DNA from: Acidobacteriota bacterium
Lineage (GTDB): Bacteria > Acidobacteriota > Thermoanaerobaculia > Gp7-AA8
Assembly: GCA_003223645.1 (NCBI GenBank)
Contig: QHVT01000013.1
Location: 62,001 to 126,000, forward strand
Length of the DNA stretch: 64,000 nt
Direction: 5' to 3'
The notes under the pieces were generated by a model, which worked only from the letters and a program-made list of their open reading frames with translations, was not told the DNA's origin and ran no database searches. A program made the position numbers and the translations under genes. Below, piece after piece: positions 12,747-21,175 of the stretch (the stretch's first letter is position 1; every line of letters starts with the position of its first letter).

Positions 12747-13823
12747 ATGCGATCGCGAGTCTTCGCTCTTCTTCTGCTCGTCGCGCTCTCCGCGCGCGCG
12801 GACGATCTCGACTCCGTTCTCGAGAAAATCCGCGCCGAGCACGGCCTGCCCGCGCTCGCGGCGATCACGACGTCCGCGGACGGCACGATCGAGCTGTCCG
12901 CAGTCGGTACGCGGCGGAGTGATCGTCCCGATCGCGTGACGACAACCGATCTGTTTCACATCGGCTCGAACACGAAGGCGATGACGTCGACGATGATCGC
13001 GACGCTCGTCGAAAGCGGCGCGCTGAAGTGGGACACGCGCGCGAGCGATGTCTTCCACGATGTTCATCCGCAGTTTCGCGAGCTGACGCTCACGCAGCTG
13101 CTCGATCACAGCGCCGGGATTCCCGCGTTCGACGATCTCGCGGATTTCAAACGCGCGATGAAATGGCCGGGCACTCCGAAAGAGCGCCGCCGCCGGTTCG
13201 CCATCGACACGCTGCAGCACGCGCCGCTGTATCCGCCCGGATCAAAGCATCTCTACTCGAATGCCGGCTACGCCATCGCCGCGGCGATGGCGGAAGAGGT
13301 GACGGGCAAGTCGTGGGAGGAGTTGATCGTCGATCGCGTCATGAAGCCGCTCTCGATCTCCATCGCGATCGGCTGGCCGGCGCGCCACGGCGCAAGCCAG
13401 CCGTGGGGACACACGCCGAAGTCGCGCCACCGCTGGAAGCCCGACAATCCCGACGGCGCGTACCAGGTGCCGGACGTCGTGCGTCCCGCCGGCGACGTGA
13501 GCATCGCGCTCGAAGAGTACGCAAAATTTTTACGCCTCCACTTGCGCGGACTGCGCGGCGACGAAGGCCTGCTGCTGCGCGCGAACACGATTCGTCGCAT
13601 GCACACCGGCGAAAAATTCGGACTCGGATGGGGACTGCAGACGATCCGCGATCTCCCCGCGAGCGTGCACGCCGGCAGCGCCGACACGTTCTACGCGATC
13701 GTCGCGCTCCTCCCCACGAAGAACCTCGGCTTCGCCGTCTTCACGAACGCCGCCGGCAAGGATGCCGAAGCCGCGACGAAGGCTGCCTTGCGGGCGATGA
13801 TCATTCGCCAACTCGGCAACTGA
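12747..13823 (+). CDS. Class-C beta-lactamase-like serine hydrolase
   Basis: The 358-residue protein has a signal peptide (RVFALLLLVALSARA) and the penicillin-binding-protein/class C fold motifs: 'SNTK' (SxxK, catalytic Ser and Lys), 'YSNAGY' (YxN) and 'HAGS' in place of the K-[ST]-G triad. The family (PF00144) includes esterases, D-aminopeptidases and beta-lactamase-like proteins; the missing KTG lysine argues against a true antibiotic beta-lactamase. It probably acts outside the cytoplasmic membrane on an ester or peptide substrate. It converges on the amidohydrolase gene, with a hairpin element between the two stops. Confidence 0.87.
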   Translation: MRSRVFALLLLVALSARADDLDSVLEKIRAEHGLPALAAITTSADGTIELSAVGTRRSDRPDRVTTTDLFHIGSNTKAMTSTMIATLVESGALKWDTRASDVFHDVHPQFRELTLTQLLDHSAGIPAFDDLADFKRAMKWPGTPKERRRRFAIDTLQHAPLYPPGSKHLYSNAGYAIAAAMAEEVTGKSWEELIVDRVMKPLSISIAIGWPARHGASQPWGHTPKSRHRWKPDNPDGAYQVPDVVRPAGDVSIALEEYAKFLRLHLRGLRGDEGLLLRANTIRRMHTGEKFGLGWGLQTIRDLPASVHAGSADTFYAIVALLPTKNLGFAVFTNAAGKDAEAATKAALRAMIIRQLGN

Positions 13824-13865
13824 ATGCGCGACCCCTGATCCGTCCTTCGGGCACCTTGTATGCCG

Positions 13866-13922
13866 ATGAGAGCGGGCGTCCCGCCGGCCCCCGGGAGGCG
13901 GGCAGGATGCCCGCTCTCCTCG
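13866..13922. repeat. Hairpin element, GAGAGCGGGCGTCCCGCC family
   Basis: The inverted repeat GAGAGCGGGC...GCCCGCTCTC has a central palindromic CCCCCGGGAGG. It lies between two convergent genes. Relatives occur at 37503-37557 and, inside a coding region, at 60071-60132. Confidence 0.85.
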
Positions 13923-13950
13923 GCAAGCAGGAAGGCGACGATGAGGGGCG

Positions 13951-15147
13951 TCACCGCTTGTAAATCCGCCCGCCCTTCATCACGAACACCACGCGCTCCA
14001 GCGCGCCGATGTCTCTCAGCGGATCGCCGGCGACAGCGATGAGATCGGCTTCGTAATTCGGCGCGATCGATCCGACGCGATCGCCGATGCCGAGGGACTC
14101 GGCGGCGAGGGAAGTGGCGGAGTTGATCGCGGCCATCGGATCCTGTCCGCCCTTACGCACGCGGTACGCGAGCTCTTGCAGATTGCGTCCGTGCGATCCC
14201 GCGAGGGCGTCGGTTCCGAACACGACCTTCAGGTTTTTCGTGCGCAGCGCTTTCTGAAACACGTCGAGCACGCGCGGCACGGCTTTCTCCATCGCCGCGA
14301 ATCCTTCCTCGGTATAACCGTCCGTGCCGAGGAAGTGCGACTTGTTCTCGAAGTAATTGCGGAAGATGAGATCCGTGTTCGGATCGAAATACGTTCCGTG
14401 CTCGGCCATCAGATCGAGCTCGGTCTGACTGATGAGCACTCCGTGCTCGATCGACGTGCATCCCGCGCGCACCGCGCGCGTCACGCTTTCCGGTCCGTGC
14501 GCGTGCACGGCGACGCGGAGGCCGCGCTTCTTCGCCTCGCCGCAGATCGCGTCCATCTGCTCCTGCGACATCGTCGGGCCGCCGCCGGTGCGGATGCTCT
14601 GCGACGCGAACACCTTGATCACGTCCGCGCCTTCGTCGGCCATCCTGTCAACGTGTGCGCGCAGCTGCTCGACCGTCATCTTCTCGTCCGCGATCGGCTC
14701 GAGCGCGGTGAGAATGCGCGGGCCGGGCAGCGTGCCGCGCGCGATCGCGTCGCGCAGCGTCTTGTCGATCGGAGCGCCGAGGGATTGCACGGTGGTGACG
14801 CCGCCCATCAGCGTGCGATAGGCGTTTTCGGCGGCGTAGAGCGCCATCTCCGCCGGCGGCTCTTTGCTGTCCGCTTCGCCCGGCGCCGATTTTCCGGACG
14901 TGTCGAAATGCCAGCCGATGTGCGTGTGCGTGTCGATCGCGCCGGGCATCAGCGTCGCGTCGTGGAGATCGATGTCGACGTGTTTCGGATGCTCGTCGAT
15001 CGCGACAATCTTCGTGCCGTCGACCACGACGGCCGCGTTGCGCAGCAGGTGTCCGCGCCCGTCGAGCACGCGCGGCGCGCGGATCACGAGCGGATCGGCG
15101 AGGGCGCTGAAAACACAGAAGAGGAGGACCGCGTAGAGCGAGCGCAT
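13951..15147 (-). CDS. Secreted metal-dependent amidohydrolase (imidazolonepropionase-like)
   Basis: The 398-residue product has a signal peptide (SLYAVLLFCVFSALA) followed by an amidohydrolase-superfamily TIM barrel. Visible metal-binding blocks are 'DTHTHIGWH' (HxH), 'VAVHAHG' and 'SIEHGVLI' for the later His residues, and 'VFGTDALAG' with the catalytic Asp. The N-terminal beta-sandwich 'VIRAPRVLDGRG' and C-terminal 'GSIAPNYEADLIAVAGDPLRDI' are typical of the subgroup with prolidase- or imidazolonepropionase-like activity, often Xaa-Pro or other dipeptidases. Substrate unknown. ATG at 15147 is the natural start because the signal peptide begins there. Confidence 0.88.
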   Translation of the reverse strand: MRSLYAVLLFCVFSALADPLVIRAPRVLDGRGHLLRNAAVVVDGTKIVAIDEHPKHVDIDLHDATLMPGAIDTHTHIGWHFDTSGKSAPGEADSKEPPAEMALYAAENAYRTLMGGVTTVQSLGAPIDKTLRDAIARGTLPGPRILTALEPIADEKMTVEQLRAHVDRMADEGADVIKVFASQSIRTGGGPTMSQEQMDAICGEAKKRGLRVAVHAHGPESVTRAVRAGCTSIEHGVLISQTELDLMAEHGTYFDPNTDLIFRNYFENKSHFLGTDGYTEEGFAAMEKAVPRVLDVFQKALRTKNLKVVFGTDALAGSHGRNLQELAYRVRKGGQDPMAAINSATSLAAESLGIGDRVGSIAPNYEADLIAVAGDPLRDIGALERVVFVMKGGRIYKR

Positions 15148-15194
15148 GGCGGGAGTTTATGCGAGCTGGCAAGACGTATGCTCCAATACGCCGC

Positions 15195-16049
15195 ATGCGA
15201 TGGACGCCCGGCGGAGTCAGTTCCGACATCGAGGATCGCCGCGGGGGAGGAGGAGGATTCGGATTCGGCCGCGGGCCGACGATCGGCTGCGGCGGCGCGA
15301 TCATCCTCCTCGTTCTGAGTCTGTTGACCGGAAAGAATTTCTTCACGCTCTTCCAGGGCGGCGGCGGCGATCAGCAGCCCGCGCCCGCCGGCTCGACCGC
15401 GCCGGTGCAGCAGTCGCCGGAAGAATCGAAGGAAGTGCAGTTCGTGTCCTTCGTGCTCGACGACGCGCAGGCAACATGGGCGCGCATTTTCGAAGAGCAG
15501 GGGAAGCAGTATCAGAAAGCGCGGCTCGTGCTTTATCGCGATATGACGCAGACCGCGTGCGGCTACGGACAGGCGGCGACCGGACCGTTCTACTGTCCGA
15601 GTGACAGCAAGGTGTACATCGATCTCGCGTTCTTCGACGAGCTCGATCGCCGCTTCGGTGCGTCGGGCGATTTCGCGCAGGCGTACGTCATCGCGCACGA
15701 GCTCGGACATCACATCCAGAAGCTGATGGGCACGTCCGACCAGGTGCACAAGGCCATGCAGCGCGATCAAGGCAACGCGAATCAATACTCCGTTGCGCTC
15801 GAGTTGCAGGCCGACTGCTACGCCGGCGTGTGGGGCCACTCGACCGCGCAGCGCAACCTCCTCGATCCCGGCGACACCGACGAAGGCATCGCTGCCGCGA
15901 CGTCGGTCGGCGACGATCGTCTGCAGCAGATGTCCGGCCGCGCGGTGAATCCCGATTCATTCACGCACGGCTCATCGCAGCAGCGCGTCGAATGGTTCCG
16001 CCGCGGATTCGAGTCGGGGCGGCTCTCGGACTGCGACACGTTCCGCTAG
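15195..16049 (+). CDS. YpfJ-family neutral zinc metallopeptidase-like protein
   Basis: The 284-residue protein has a short cytoplasmic N-terminus rich in Gly/Arg, one membrane helix (GGAIILLVLSLLTG, residues about 36-50), a low-complexity linker and a large periplasmic domain containing 'HELGHHIQ', the HExxH zinc site, with 'ELQADCYAG' supplying the third ligand. This order and 'FYCPSDSKVYIDLAFFDEL' match the YpfJ/KPN_02809 family (PF04228), of unknown physiological substrate. ATG at 15195 fits the conserved family start 'MRW..GG..S.n.EDRRG'. It is divergent from the amidohydrolase gene. Confidence 0.92.
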   Translation: MRWTPGGVSSDIEDRRGGGGGFGFGRGPTIGCGGAIILLVLSLLTGKNFFTLFQGGGGDQQPAPAGSTAPVQQSPEESKEVQFVSFVLDDAQATWARIFEEQGKQYQKARLVLYRDMTQTACGYGQAATGPFYCPSDSKVYIDLAFFDELDRRFGASGDFAQAYVIAHELGHHIQKLMGTSDQVHKAMQRDQGNANQYSVALELQADCYAGVWGHSTAQRNLLDPGDTDEGIAAATSVGDDRLQQMSGRAVNPDSFTHGSSQQRVEWFRRGFESGRLSDCDTFR

Positions 16050-16079
16050 GAGCCTGCGCGGCAGTAAAGCAGTAACACG

Positions 16080-16595
16080 GCGTAAGTCGCACGTCCGAAT
16101 CGGCAGTTTGCGCATTCGGATCGCCGGTTCGGGCGTGCGGATCGTCATTTCGCGCGTGCGGATCGGCCGGTTGCAAATGAAAACAGGCCCGTTGCAAATG
16201 AAAACAGGCCCGTTGCAAACGAAAACAGGCCCGTCGCAAACGAAAACAGGCCGGTTGCAAATGAAAACAGGCCCGTTGCAAACGAAAACAGGCCCGTTGC
16301 AAACGAAAACGGGCCGGTTGCAAATGAAAACGGGCCGGTTGCAAATGAAAACAGGCCGGTTGCAAATGAAAACAGGCCCGTTGCAAACGAAAACGGGCCG
16401 GTTGCAAATGAAAACAGGCCGGTTGCAAACGAAAACGGGCCGGTTGCAAATGAAAACGGGCCCGTTGCAAATGAAAACAGGCCGGTTGCAAACGAAAACG
16501 GGCCGGTTGCAAATGAAAACAGGCCGGTTGCAAACGAAAACAGGCCGGTTGCAAATCATTTCGCGCGTGCGGATCGCCATTCCGCGCGTGCGGAT
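16080..16595. repeat. 21-bp tandem array (array B) with flanking 'GTGCGGATCG' words
   Basis: From about 16168 to 16556 some 18 units of 21 bp follow one another (core 'TTGCAAATGAAAACAGGCC'), differing at a few fixed positions (AAAT/AAAC, ACAGG/ACGGG, GGCCCG/GGCCGG). Words of the type CGTGCGGATCG flank both sides. All frames stay open because 21 is a multiple of three, but the resulting repeat peptides are not believed to be genes. The array directly abuts a broken TPM-domain gene. Confidence 0.92.
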
Positions 16596-16875
16596 CGCCA
16601 GTTTCGGCGGGGCATCGGACAGAAAGGCCGCGACAACGGCGTGCTCTTTCTCGTCTTCATAGACGATCGCGAGATGCGCATCGAAGTCGGCTACGGTCTC
16701 GAAGGCATGCTCACCGATGCGATGTCGAAACGGATCACGAGCGAAGTCGTGAAGCCGTACTTCAAGCGCAGCGAGTACATCCGATTCGTCATCATCGTCC
16801 GATTCGTCCTCCTCCAGCGACTTCTCCGGCGGAGGCGGCAGCAGCGGCGGCGGAGGAGCGAGCGACAGCTGGTGA
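16596..16875 (+). pseudogene. TPM-domain gene remnant, 5'-truncated and frameshifted
   Basis: In one frame 16605-16770 reads 'GIGQKGRDNGVLFLVFIDDR' and then 'MRIEVGYGLEGMLTDAMS', the heart of the TPM domain (TLP18.3/Psb32/MOLO-1 family, PF04536). After 'KPYFKRSEY' the match stops; in another frame the typical TPM-protein tail continues as 'SDFSGGGGSSGGGGASDSW' to a TGA at 16873. About 60 residues of the domain end and the membrane helix are missing, and no N-terminal half or signal peptide is found upstream, where the 21-bp array begins. The gene is therefore broken twice. TPM proteins are membrane-anchored phosphatase-like or photosystem-repair factors. Confidence 0.75.
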
Positions 16876-17259
16876 CTTGCGCCGCAACCGCAATTCGACC
16901 GTGACCCCGCGATGACACGGGATGCACAATGTGCGCATGTTCTCGAGGTTCGAGTCGCCGCCTTCGACGACCGGCGTGATGTGGTCCGCCTCCCACCACG
17001 ACTTGCGGCGCTTGTGGATGACGCCGCGCTCTTGCAGCGCGCGGATCTCGCGCATCCGCTTCGCGAACGGCAGCTGCATGATGCGCCGCCGCAATCGATG
17101 CGTGTCCACGCGGCACAACGCGCAGACTCCTCGGTCCCGCTCGAACACGCACTCGCGCAGATAGGTCGGGCTCGACCGCAATCGCCACTGATGCACACAC
17201 GCGTCGGAACAGAACGTCCGCCGCCGCCCGCTCACCGCGCCCTTGCACCACCGGCACAC
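16792..17259 (-). CDS. HNH endonuclease domain protein
   Basis: Read from 17259, the protein starts 'VCRWCKGAVSGRRRTFCS' and has two zinc-binding cysteine pairs (CRWC, CSDAC; later CALC and CIPCH) around the HNH core 'WWEADHITPVVEGGDSNLEN'. This matches small HNH nucleases of the restriction/mobile type that cut DNA with one metal ion. About 155 residues. The start is uncertain: GTG at 17259 is chosen because further upstream the frame runs into a hairpin repeat. Its C-terminal 30 residues (alanine-rich) are the antisense of the TPM remnant tail, so the true end may originally have been elsewhere. Confidence 0.7.
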   Translation of the reverse strand: MCRWCKGAVSGRRRTFCSDACVHQWRLRSSPTYLRECVFERDRGVCALCRVDTHRLRRRIMQLPFAKRMREIRALQERGVIHKRRKSWWEADHITPVVEGGDSNLENMRTLCIPCHRGVTVELRLRRKSPAVARSSAAAAAASAGEVAGGGRIGR

Positions 17260-17270
17260 GCTGCTATTGT

Positions 17271-17347
17271 AGATGGCGGATGGCAGATGGCCCCGCCGGC
17301 CCATGCCATCCGCCATCCGCCATCCGCCATCTGCCATCTGCCATCCG
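17271..17347. repeat. Hairpin element of GGATGGC/GCCATCC words
   Basis: The left arm (17272-17290, GATGGCGGATGGCAGATGG) faces a longer right arm (17301-17346) of CCATCCGCCATCTGCC words. The same words form elements at 36190-36283 and 40555-40590. Confidence 0.85.
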
Positions 17348-17401
17348 GACTCTGGTGCGCGTGTTGCTGTGTTTCCCGCGCAGAAACAAGGAGGGCCGGA
17401 A

Positions 17402-17791
17402 ATGCCAGACGGAGATCGCGAGCGGAACCGCGGGATGTTCGGATACGAAGGCGAAGGGTATCTGCGGCGCGGCGACGAAGGCGTGCCGCCGTCGCGGCAT
17501 CGCGACTGGAACATCGGCTACGACACCGACCACGGTCCGCAGCAGTCGTATCGCGGACGCGGCCCGAAAAACTATCAGCGCTCCGACGACCGCATCCGGG
17601 AAGACGTATGCGAGCGACTGGCGATGGACCACGACGTCGACGCGAGCGACATCGAAGTGGCGGTTGCCGAAGGGGTCGTGACGCTGAACGGAAGCGTGAA
17701 TGAGCGTTACGCGAAGCGGCTGTCGGAAGACATCTGCGAGTCGGTGCGCGGCGTGAGGGACGTGCAGAACAACCTGCGGATCTCGCGTTAG
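17402..17791 (+). CDS. BON-domain protein
   Basis: A 129-residue protein. The N-terminal 60 residues are charged and Gly/Arg-rich (RGMFGYEGEGYLRRGDEG), and residues about 62-129 form a BON domain (IREDVCERLAMDHDVDASDI ... 'VTLNGSVNERYAKRLSEDI ... VRGVRDVQNNLRI'), a phospholipid- or envelope-associated fold of OsmY-type stress proteins. There is no signal peptide, so it is probably cytoplasmic, as in the SWFGD-type BON proteins. ATG at 17402 follows AGGAGGG at a suitable distance. It converges on treZ, the two stops overlapping by four bases. Confidence 0.85.
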   Translation: MPDGDRERNRGMFGYEGEGYLRRGDEGVPPSRHRDWNIGYDTDHGPQQSYRGRGPKNYQRSDDRIREDVCERLAMDHDVDASDIEVAVAEGVVTLNGSVNERYAKRLSEDICESVRGVRDVQNNLRISR

Positions 17792-19515
17792 GTCTCGCGC
17801 GATGGCTGCAGAACGATTGCGACGTCCTCGTACTGCCATCGCACTTTCCACGACGTGAATCCGTCCGGCGGCGCGAGCAGCGGATCGTCCATCGGATCGA
17901 TGCGCACGGGATCGCCGAGGTGGAGGATGAGCAGGCGATCGTCGTCGCCGCCGGTGAGCCAGCGCAGCGCGAACGATTGCTCGCCGAGGACACAGCCGTG
18001 CAGCCAATCGTTGCGCTGGGCGGAGAATGGGTGCTCGCGCCGCAACGCGATCAACTCGCGATGGATGCGCAGCGCGTCTTCGTCGCGATGATGGCGATCG
18101 AGCTTTGACGCTTCGAACGTCGAGCGCGCGTGGGGGAGCGTGAGCGCGTCGATGTCGATGGAGGGGAACTGCTGCATGAACTCCGCACGGCCTTTTGCCA
18201 CGAGCGCCGCGAGCTCCGGCTTGTGATCGGCGAAATAGAGAAACGGCGTGCGCGCGGCGAACTCCTGTCCCTGAAACAGCATCGGCGTCTGCGGCTGCAG
18301 CAGCAGGAGCGCGGTCAGCGCGGGATGCCACAGACGTTCGCCCCGCGCCGTGTTCGCGACCTGATCGTGATTCTGCAGAAAACAAAACAACCGCTCCGGC
18401 GCGATGTCGTGCGACACCGTGCCGCGCCGCTTGCGCTGCCACTTGTAATACTGCCCCTGATACAAAAATCCGAGCTTCGCCATCGACACGAACTCCTGCG
18501 GCGTTCCGCGGTAGTCGACGTAATACGCCTCTACGCGTCCCGTCGCGGCGACGTTCGCGGCGTGGTGCCAGTCGTCGTTCCACATCGCGTCGACGCCGTA
18601 CTCCCGGATCAGCCGCGCATCCTGCGGCTCGTTCTCCGCGGCGACGAGGATCGTGCGATCGGGCCCCGCGGCGCGCGCATGTTCGGTGATCTCGCGAATG
18701 ATGTGCGGCGTGCTCCAGTCGTGAATCGACTGCGTCGCGTCGAGGCGCAGTCCGTCGAAATGAAACTCGTCGATCCAGTACGCCGCGTTCTCGGTGAAAA
18801 ACCGCCGCACGTGCGGCGACTCGAAATCGATCGCGTCCCCCCATTCCGTGGCGTTGCGCTTCGTCGTGAACTGCGGCGCGAACTGCGTCAGATAGAAACC
18901 GTCCGGCCCGAAGTGGTTGTAGACCACGTCGTGAATGACGCCGATGCCGTGCGCGTGCGCGTCGTCGATGAAGCGGCGCAAGTCGTCGGGCGTGCCGTAG
19001 CAGTGATACGGCGCCCACAAATCGACGCCGTCATATCCCCATCCGAACTCGCCGGGAAATTCGTTGAGCGGCATCAGCTCGATCAGATTCACGCCGAGCT
19101 CCGCGAGCTCGCCGAGGTGATGCGCGGCGGCGGCGTAGGTTCCTTCGCGCGTGAATGTGCCGACATGCAGCTCGTACACGATCGCACCCTTCAACGCGAC
19201 GCCGCGCCACTGCGCATCGCCCCATCGATACGTTGAGGCATCGATGATTTGCGACAGCCCGTGCGGACCATCGGGTTGAAACCGGGATGCCGGGTCAGGA
19301 AAAATGTGATCGCCGAGGCGGAAGCCGTAGCGCGAGCCGGCGCGCGCATCGCGCACTAACGCAGAAAAATATCCGTCGTCCTCGCGATCGAGAGAAAAGT
19401 CCCGGCCATCGATGACGACCGCGACGCGCTCGTGCACTGGTGCCCAGATACGGAAGTGAACGCCTTCGTCGCGCACTTCCGCGCCGATCGCACGTCTACG
19501 GATCACGCTTCGCAA
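17788..19515 (-). CDS. treZ: Malto-oligosyltrehalose trehalohydrolase
   Basis: The 575-residue protein has the N-terminal CBM48-like domain (VHFRIWAPVHERVAVVIDG), and a GH13 barrel with 'YNHFGPDG', 'DGLRLDATQSIHD' (nucleophile Asp), 'VAAENEPQDARL' (acid Glu) and 'CFLQNHDQVAN' (third Asp). The ENEPQD/QNHDQ pair is typical for TreZ, which releases trehalose from maltooligosyltrehalose made by TreY. No treY or treX is in the window. The open frame begins with TTG at 19515; GTG three codons on is an alternative. Trehalose would serve as osmotic or desiccation protectant. Confidence 0.92.
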   Translation of the reverse strand: MRSVIRRRAIGAEVRDEGVHFRIWAPVHERVAVVIDGRDFSLDREDDGYFSALVRDARAGSRYGFRLGDHIFPDPASRFQPDGPHGLSQIIDASTYRWGDAQWRGVALKGAIVYELHVGTFTREGTYAAAAHHLGELAELGVNLIELMPLNEFPGEFGWGYDGVDLWAPYHCYGTPDDLRRFIDDAHAHGIGVIHDVVYNHFGPDGFYLTQFAPQFTTKRNATEWGDAIDFESPHVRRFFTENAAYWIDEFHFDGLRLDATQSIHDWSTPHIIREITEHARAAGPDRTILVAAENEPQDARLIREYGVDAMWNDDWHHAANVAATGRVEAYYVDYRGTPQEFVSMAKLGFLYQGQYYKWQRKRRGTVSHDIAPERLFCFLQNHDQVANTARGERLWHPALTALLLLQPQTPMLFQGQEFAARTPFLYFADHKPELAALVAKGRAEFMQQFPSIDIDALTLPHARSTFEASKLDRHHRDEDALRIHRELIALRREHPFSAQRNDWLHGCVLGEQSFALRWLTGGDDDRLLILHLGDPVRIDPMDDPLLAPPDGFTSWKVRWQYEDVAIVLQPSRET

Positions 19516-19539
19516 CGTGCAGCGTTCATTCCCGCGCCC

Positions 19540-19635
19540 GTAGGACGAATAGGACCGATAGGACGAATAGGACCGATAGGACCGATAGGACGTCCTACGA
19601 TGTCCTATCAGTCCTAGAACGTCCTAGAAGTCCTA
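19540..19635. repeat. Hairpin element of TAGGAC/GTCCTA words
   Basis: The left arm 19541-19591 repeats AGGACGAAT/AGGACCGAT with a 9-base period; the right arm repeats GTCCTA. It lies between the starts of treZ and the end of ahpD, and the ahpD stop codon (19633-19635) is inside it. Confidence 0.85.
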
Positions 19636-20175
19636 CGCGATCACGCCTTCCATCACCGGCAGCTCGATTGCCACCGCCGCCGCGTTGATCGTAGCGGCGA
19701 TGCGAATCGCGTCGTGCACCTGCTCCTCCGACAATCCGCCCTGCAGCACGACCGCCTCGTGCGAGCGAATGCACATCTCGCATCCGTTGATCGCGCTGAC
19801 CGCGAGGCAGAACAGCTCGAAGTCGGCCTTGCTCGTCAGCGGACGCGCGATGCGCTGCATGCGCAGCCGAGCCGGCATCTGGCTGTACGACTCCTTGCCG
19901 ACGAGATGGCGGAAGCGGTAGTACACATTGTTCATCGCCATCAGCGCCGCGGCCGCGAGCGCGTCGTCGATCACGTCCGCGCCGACCTCGACGCGCGCGT
20001 CGCCGATCATCGCGTCGCGCAGGCGAGCGTTGCGCGTGGCGACCGCCGAAGCGATCGCCACACCCCAACGCTGCGCGGGAGAAAGAGAGCCTGGCTGCAA
20101 TACCGACTGCAGATTCAACCGGATGTCGCGGGCCGGCTCCGGAATCGCGTCGCGCAGTTCGTCGAGAGCGCTCAT
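19633..20175 (-). CDS. ahpD: AhpD-type alkylhydroperoxidase
   Basis: The 180-residue, all-helical protein of the carboxymuconolactone decarboxylase/AhpD family contains the redox pair 'CEMCIRSHE' with the nearby His needed for catalysis. AhpD passes electrons (from lipoyl adaptors in mycobacteria) to AhpC or reduces hydroperoxides itself. Its ATG at 20175 overlaps the TAA of ahpC by one base, so the two are translationally coupled; this pairing is the classical AhpC-AhpD arrangement without AhpF. The last codon and stop lie in a hairpin repeat, so the C-terminus (GVIA) is probably trimmed or replaced by repeat sequence. Confidence 0.92.
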   Translation of the reverse strand: MSALDELRDAIPEPARDIRLNLQSVLQPGSLSPAQRWGVAIASAVATRNARLRDAMIGDARVEVGADVIDDALAAAALMAMNNVYYRFRHLVGKESYSQMPARLRMQRIARPLTSKADFELFCLAVSAINGCEMCIRSHEAVVLQGGLSEEQVHDAIRIAATINAAAVAIELPVMEGVIA

Positions 20176-20711
20176 TACGCCACCTTGATCACGTCTTCGC
20201 CCTTCTGCCAGTTGCAGGGGCAAAGCTCATCGGTCTGCAGTGCATCCAGCGTGCGCAGGACTTCGCCGACGTTGCGGCCGACCGAGAGGTCGTACGCGCT
20301 GACCGAGCGGATGATGCCGTCCGGATCGACGACGAAGGTCACGCGCAGCGCGGCGCCGGCGCCCTTGTGAATGATGCCGAGCTCCTGCGCGAAGTCCGGT
20401 TTGATGTGCACGAGCGGAGTCGGCAGGTCGGCCAGGTCAGCGTGCGCATTGCGCCACGCGAGATGCGAGTACTCGTTGTCGGTCGAGCCGCCGATCACGA
20501 CCGCGTCGCGGTCCGCGAAATCTTTCGTGTGCTTGCCGAACTCCACGATCTCGGTCGGGCAGATGAACGTGAAGTCCTTCGGATACGCGTAGAACACGAT
20601 CCACTTGCCGGCGTAGTCGGCGTTCGAAACGGTCTTGAACTCCTTGCCCTTTTCGCGGCTGACGCTCGCGTTGAGCTTGAACTGCGGGAACTTGTCTCCA
20701 ACGGTCAACAT
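20175..20711 (-). CDS. ahpC: Peroxiredoxin AhpC
   Basis: The 178-residue typical 2-Cys peroxiredoxin carries the peroxidatic cysteine in 'FTFICPTEIVEFG' and the resolving cysteine region 'DELCPCNWQKGE' near the C-terminus. It reduces H2O2, organic peroxides and peroxynitrite; the adjacent ahpD gene probably supplies the reductant. The ATG at 20711 has AAGGAG about ten bases upstream. The order perR, ahpC, ahpD on the minus strand with 53 and -1 base spacing indicates one peroxide-inducible operon. Confidence 0.95.
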   Translation of the reverse strand: MLTVGDKFPQFKLNASVSREKGKEFKTVSNADYAGKWIVFYAYPKDFTFICPTEIVEFGKHTKDFADRDAVVIGGSTDNEYSHLAWRNAHADLADLPTPLVHIKPDFAQELGIIHKGAGAALRVTFVVDPDGIIRSVSAYDLSVGRNVGEVLRTLDALQTDELCPCNWQKGEDVIKVA

Positions 20712-20738
20712 CTTTCCTAATCTCCTTTTCGATTCGAT

Positions 20739-20756
20739 CGCCCGCTCGCGCGGGCG
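20739..20756 (-). other. Small hairpin between perR and ahpC
   Basis: CGCCCGC and GCGGGCG form a 7-bp GC-only stem with a TCGC loop in the 53-base perR-ahpC spacer. No T run follows, so it may be a partial terminator or an mRNA-processing/stability element setting ahpC above perR expression. This is inference. Confidence 0.4.
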
Positions 20757-20764
20757 ACATTCGT

Positions 20765-21175
20765 TCAACGCTTTTTCTTCGTGCCGTGCATGACCACCTG
20801 GTAGTCGCTGATGCGATACCCGCGCAGCGACTCGATGTTGCACACCTGGACTTTGTCCCAGGGGACGTCCGTGATCTCGCCGGTCTCATCGTCGATGAAG
20901 TGATGATGGGTCTCCGTTCGCGGATCGAACACCACGCTGTCCTCGGCGAACGTCAGCCGCCGCAGCAGTCCCTTTTCGACGAACAGATTCAGCGTGTTGT
21001 ACACCGTCGCCCGCGAGATCCACGGAAACTCCACGCGCACCCGCTTCCACACCAGGTCGGCGGACGGATGCTCGTTCGTGTGCAGGACGTAGTCCGCGAC
21101 GGCGACGCGCTGCGCCGACGGCTGGATCTCGTGACCGCGGAGGGCGTCTTCGGTGGTGGAGTGCTTCACGGGCAT
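20765..21175 (-). CDS. perR: Fur-family peroxide regulator PerR
   Basis: The 136-residue protein has the Fur-family winged helix ('PSAQRVAVADYVL ... SADLVWKRVRVEFPWISRATVYNTLNLFVEKGLL') and the regulatory-site segment 'HHHFIDDETGEI'. It lacks the CxxC zinc pairs of canonical PerR/Fur (only one Cys, in 'VQVCNIES'), so a structural zinc site of the usual type is absent. Its position directly before ahpC and ahpD supports peroxide sensing. A PerR-box-like palindrome abuts its start codon (21176-21190), implying autoregulation and an almost leaderless mRNA, or a start further downstream. Confidence 0.85.
   Translation of the reverse strand: MPVKHSTTEDALRGHEIQPSAQRVAVADYVLHTNEHPSADLVWKRVRVEFPWISRATVYNTLNLFVEKGLLRRLTFAEDSVVFDPRTETHHHFIDDETGEITDVPWDKVQVCNIESLRGYRISDYQVVMHGTKKKR

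Noticed and set aside
16108-16662. Reading frame coding a GRLQMKT-type heptad repeat protein
   Set aside because: It only translates the 21-bp array, ends in random sequence, has no ribosome site, and the reverse frames are equally open.
20175-20843. Longer ahpC start upstream (20843)
   Set aside because: The extension overlaps perR in another frame and lacks similarity; ATG 20711 has a ribosome site and the conserved MLTVGDKFP start.
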